From assembly GCF_000013345.1 (NCBI RefSeq), contig NC_007777.1, forward strand, positions 806,001-870,000: a stretch of DNA of 64,000 bases, in the 5' to 3' direction. The DNA comes from Frankia casuarinae (GTDB taxonomy: Bacteria; Actinomycetota; Actinomycetes; Frankiales; Frankiaceae). Below are positions 61,901 to 64,000 of this stretch, piece after piece. How positions within the stretch are numbered: the stretch's first letter is position 1; every line of letters starts with the position of its first letter. The position numbers and the translations under genes were made by a program. A model generated the notes under the pieces. It was not told the origin of the DNA, ran no database searches, and worked only from the letters and a program-made list of their open reading frames with translations.

Positions 61901-64000
61901 CCGCCCTCGCAGCCCGGTCCGGCCCGGCACGCTGCCTGGTGCTCGCCGTGCCGGCGGATGCCGGATGGCACGCGTGGCTGGAAGGCCGGCCGCTGGCTCC
62001 GTTCCGGGCGTGGGGCTGGGCAGCCGGATTCCAACTGCCGCCCGACGGCGGTCGGCTCCGCATCGACCACGACCGGACTTCACCCCACCGGGCAGTGGTG
62101 GGCCAGGCTGCGGCACTCGCCGCGCTCGTCCTGCTGGGAATCCCGGTCATGCTGGGAATCCCGGTCATGCGGTCGCGGCGGATGGCTCCCCCGGCTGCGA
62201 CGCAGCCGGGGCGGGTCGGGAAGGTCGAACGGCCGTCATACCAGCGGCCGTCGTGTCACGTCGTGGTCGTTTCGCGGACGGTCGTTTCGCGGACGGTGCT
62301 GCCGCTGGCGGTCCTCGGACTGCTCGGGCTGACCGGGGCGTTCCTCGCCGGCACCGGCACCGGCACCAGCACCAGCACCAGCACCAGCACCGGTGCCGGG
62401 AAGGGACGGATCTGGCCGCTGTCAGGCGCCATGCTGGCCTGCCCGGACCTGACGCTGGTGGCACCCGATCCGGACGGGCCGGGCGGGCGGGCCCGTTCGC
62501 TCGGCCTGGACGTGGCCGCCGGCGGTGGACCGACGGGCCGGGTGCGGGTGTCCACGGTGGGGTCCGAGGTTCCAACCAAAGGGCTTGGACTACGGATGGA
62601 CGCCCGTGGTCGACGTCACCTGGACCTTCCGCGGCCCTCGGAGAGCAGCGCCGTCACCGGCGTGGCGGGCAGCCGCGGATCGATCCTGGTGACCGCCCAG
62701 GGTGCGTCCGCCGGGGGACTGTCGGCCACCGTGACGGCCCGGGACAAAGACGGCGTCGGGTCAATGGACGGCGTCGGGCCGATTCAGGCGCGTTGCGAGC
62801 CGTCCCGGGCCCGGGTCTGGTTCACCGGACCATCGACCGTGGCCGGTCGGGATCCGGTGGTGATCTGGTCGAATCTGGCAGATGAACCGGCCCTGATCAA
62901 CGTGCGGGTGCTTTCCGACGGACCGGCGACGTCGCCGCAGGACATCACCGTGCCCCCGGAGCACGCGGTGATCCGGCGACTCGCCTCCCTCGCACCGGAG
63001 GCCACCGCGACCGCGCTCGACGTCCAGGTGCGCTCCGGCCGGGTTCTCACCTGGGTCGCGGACCGGCCCAGCGCGGGGCGTACGGACTCGGTGCCGGGGA
63101 CGGACCGGGCGGGGCGTGCGGATCCGGTGAGCCTTGTCCCGAGCACCTCCGCCCCGGCCCGGCGTCTCCTGCTTGGCGGGGTCGTCGTCCCGGCGGGGTC
63201 AGCGTCCTCGACGGCGCACCTGGTGCTCGCCGCACCGTTGCGGGAGGCCACGGTGCGCATCACGGTCCTCACGGGTACGGGTCGGCACACGCCGATCGGC
63301 CTGGAGGCCGTCGTCGTGCCCGCCACGGGTGCGATCACCACGCCCGTGCCGCTGCCGGCGGGCGCCGCCTCGGCGGTCCTGGTCGAATCGGCCGATGACG
63401 CACCGGTGCTCGCCGGACTGGCCGCACCGTCGGGCCGGGCGGGAGAGCGGTCGACCGGCTCGGCCGGCGGATCCACCTGGGTCGGCGCCACCAGCCTTGA
63501 TCCTCCGCTCGACCCGCGCGGGCTCGACGCGTACGGCCAGGCGGTCGGCCTCTCCGGGCCGACGGGGCTGGCCGCCGGGGCGGGATCCGCGCCGGACGCG
63601 GTCGTCTCCCTCCCACCGGTGCCGCCCGGCGCGACCGGCGTCGTCGTGCTCGCAGCTCCGGCGGGAGCGGTCACGGCGTGGATCGACGGCGAGCTGGTAC
63701 GGGTACGGCCGGGCACCGTCGCGACTGCCCGCATGCCGATCGGACGGGCCGGTGGACGGCTTGTCGCGGTCGGCGGCCCGCTGGAGGCCACCGCCGTGAT
63801 CGGCCCTCCCCCCGGTACGCCGGGGGAGGGCCGGGTATCCGGGGATCCGCCCCGTGGGCCTACCCCCTCCGGTTCCTCCGGCTCCACCGGCTCCGCGTCG
63901 TCGACCGCCGCGTCGTCGACCGCCGCGTCGTCGACCTTCGGGATGCCCAAGCCCGTGATGCCGCGGAGCATCTCCACCGTCGTTCCGTTGTGGGGGGCGT
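58921..64000 (+). CDS. Giant GT2-like multidomain membrane protein, C-terminus cut
   Basis: A single open frame runs from ATG 58921 (or GTG 58903) through the window end, 1,693 codons, with no stop. Residues 1-310 resemble a GT2 domain (VVAVCVLGRGGGGPDV, FVWLLDDTAIPTPGALHTLL with a DDT metal-site candidate, ACSGMLVRAVVWRLLGG, GHDIDLGWRVARAG). A multi-helix membrane region follows (about 320-780). A long external segment near 800-1080 leads to another helix pair and GTST repeats (62350-62392). The last 500 residues are Ala/Val/Gly-rich beta-like sequence resembling DUF5719 proteins. The tail has three 15-bp repeats (63892-63936). In other actinobacteria I recall the GT2 and DUF5719 parts as separate neighbours of whiB; here they appear fused. 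Confidence 0.8.
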   Translation, partial: MTGDPGRSQAATVAAVTVADDAGPPVVAVCVLGRGGGGPDVAAQVRAALRAQTRPPDRVVEVRLGGGGCVPRQRASPLDGEGRLPSADHPVDPGTDGADAQAGDPVAEPLVVEVPSATPFGAAVAVGLARLGNPPEHGFVWLLDDTAIPTPGALHTLLAYARLDRGAAVLGPKLLARAPESAPPAEFVPPAGAGGSAGPAGARSRPVTRPRVVEAGVSVDRAGRRHPGIRPDYDDHGQCDGVRDVLAVACSGMLVRAVVWRLLGGLDPELDGGHDIDLGWRVARAGLRVVVVPSATVTVTSASAFSGGPAFPRASADRAGVLRVRLANTATVLFPAMVVALLVGTVVRTLGLLLRGRRRAALAELTLAGTVLGRPWQLRRMRRRAARTWAVPHRAVRPLFPARLPWRRGAGADDLLDRAGAAEDVADTTLMVTGPRPDVHPRRPAWPPTTLAALLGAVGLLAMRGMPADMLGGGLPLPAGSRNLWSAVWSGWAGAPDGPLSGPRPAPPFTALLAAAATLLGGRPAPAAWILLAAGPALAGLSVYRALARLGPHPIARFGLAAGYGLNPVMTGSVLAGRTDTVGAVIGLPLVLAAADAVLRDRRDGSGFGVGGAPGRPVWTLAICLVGFIACAPSTLAIAWAGLVVVAFLTARSRLPGMIVALLATIIPVLPDLRVDPVAVLTESAITLARLPQYSLALLAGADSGPRADVAGFVGGCLACWLFGRLAGRERGRRRRTAVLVVLPVTLLLLVGPLILAARFLAVDVARPGDTTGANPAGVEGSALAHAVAAVTRAAGPGARVLVLHQPASARTIRYTLASASGPTFPEAGARTPRRSGRFLADMVADLATNGGRAAGWLPLLGVTSVAVPTVDSASQLVARLDATPSLIRDRPRPGAILWRPAVAARGATALGEPGGAGAPRPDASGWAGGPLAWVMESDRADRREPVARHSAPAATRPTTRPIGTAPGVPPLLSAPLPPAPSSVRRLASGERLPALAARSGPARCLVLAVPADAGWHAWLEGRPLAPFRAWGWAAGFQLPPDGGRLRIDHDRTSPHRAVVGQAAALAALVLLGIPVMLGIPVMRSRRMAPPAATQPGRVGKVERPSYQRPSCHVVVVSRTVVSRTVLPLAVLGLLGLTGAFLAGTGTGTSTSTSTSTGAGKGRIWPLSGAMLACPDLTLVAPDPDGPGGRARSLGLDVAAGGGPTGRVRVSTVGSEVPTKGLGLRMDARGRRHLDLPRPSESSAVTGVAGSRGSILVTAQGASAGGLSATVTARDKDGVGSMDGVGPIQARCEPSRARVWFTGPSTVAGRDPVVIWSNLADEPALINVRVLSDGPATSPQDITVPPEHAVIRRLASLAPEATATALDVQVRSGRVLTWVADRPSAGRTDSVPGTDRAGRADPVSLVPSTSAPARRLLLGGVVVPAGSASSTAHLVLAAPLREATVRITVLTGTGRHTPIGLEAVVVPATGAITTPVPLPAGAASAVLVESADDAPVLAGLAAPSGRAGERSTGSAGGSTWVGATSLDPPLDPRGLDAYGQAVGLSGPTGLAAGAGSAPDAVVSLPPVPPGATGVVVLAAPAGAVTAWIDGELVRVRPGTVATARMPIGRAGGRLVAVGGPLEATAVIGPPPGTPGEGRVSGDPPRGPTPSGSSGSTGSASSTAASSTAASSTFGMPKPVMPRSISTVVPLWGA

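Noticed and set aside
59884-62070. 728-codon minus-strand ORF opposite the giant protein
   Set aside because: The Arg/Gly/Pro-rich product is a shadow of the plus-strand frame, which alone contains membrane helices and GT2-like motifs and stays open for over 5 kb.

Overview
The window is very GC-rich actinobacterial DNA. Coenzyme F420 genes (fbiA, fbiB and a fused fbiC), a WhiB-family iron-sulphur regulator, LytR-CpsA-Psr (LCP) proteins, dTDP-rhamnose genes, a Ser/Thr kinase carrying WD40 repeats and frequent GTG starts fit a Frankia-like or related actinomycete. The genus is an inference; no rRNA or other taxonomic marker is present. I found no tRNA, rRNA, CRISPR array, insertion sequence or origin. 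Almost all coding space is ordinary and intact. The gene at each edge of the window is cut.

Layout. Positions 1-4.2 kb hold two proline/glycine/glutamine-rich, probably membrane-anchored proteins, a TetR regulator and a GtrA-type membrane protein. Positions 4.3-11.2 kb hold a beta-carbonic anhydrase, a UDP-glucose/GDP-mannose dehydrogenase, a TIGR03089-type protein and two LCP glycopolymer ligases. Positions 11.4-20 kb hold rmlA (with a CRP-like operator), a DUF2142-type membrane protein, rmlD, a TetR/drug-efflux pair and a polytopic membrane protein. Positions 20-33 kb are the core of a surface-polysaccharide locus: a second DUF2142-type protein, three glycosyltransferases translationally coupled to an ABC exporter (wzt/wzm), then, divergently, a large HAD-type protein and a methyltransferase with a long coiled coil. 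Positions 33-38 kb hold a WD40 Ser/Thr kinase and a third DUF2142-type protein. Positions 38-47.5 kb hold an acyltransferase, six glycosyltransferases or sugar-handling genes, a second methyltransferase, wbbL and manB. Positions 47.6-51 kb hold a DnaN paralogue, a secreted phosphoesterase and a DUF3105 protein. Positions 51.3-57.8 kb hold fbiB-fbiA, a TetR gene, a small orphan gene and fbiC. Positions 58.2-64 kb hold whiB and a giant glycosyltransferase/membrane protein that runs off the end.

How the genes work together. From memory of the Mycobacterium tuberculosis Rv3260c-Rv3268 region, the order TIGR03089 - LCP - rmlD - wbbL - manB - fbiB - fbiA - whiB2 is an ancestral actinobacterial block. 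Here the same genes appear in the same order, but tens of kilobases of polysaccharide genes have been inserted among them. Sugar nucleotides (rmlA, rmlD, ugd, manB) would feed the glycosyltransferases, wzm/wzt would export a finished chain, and the LCP proteins could attach it to peptidoglycan. A coiled-coil methyltransferase next to a Wzt with a C-terminal sugar-binding-type domain resembles the chain-capping 'molecular ruler' logic known from E. coli O8/O9a WbdD.

A second window-wide feature is the large number of short tandem repeats. They are in frame inside genes, usually in linkers or termini, and are also present in several intergenic gaps.
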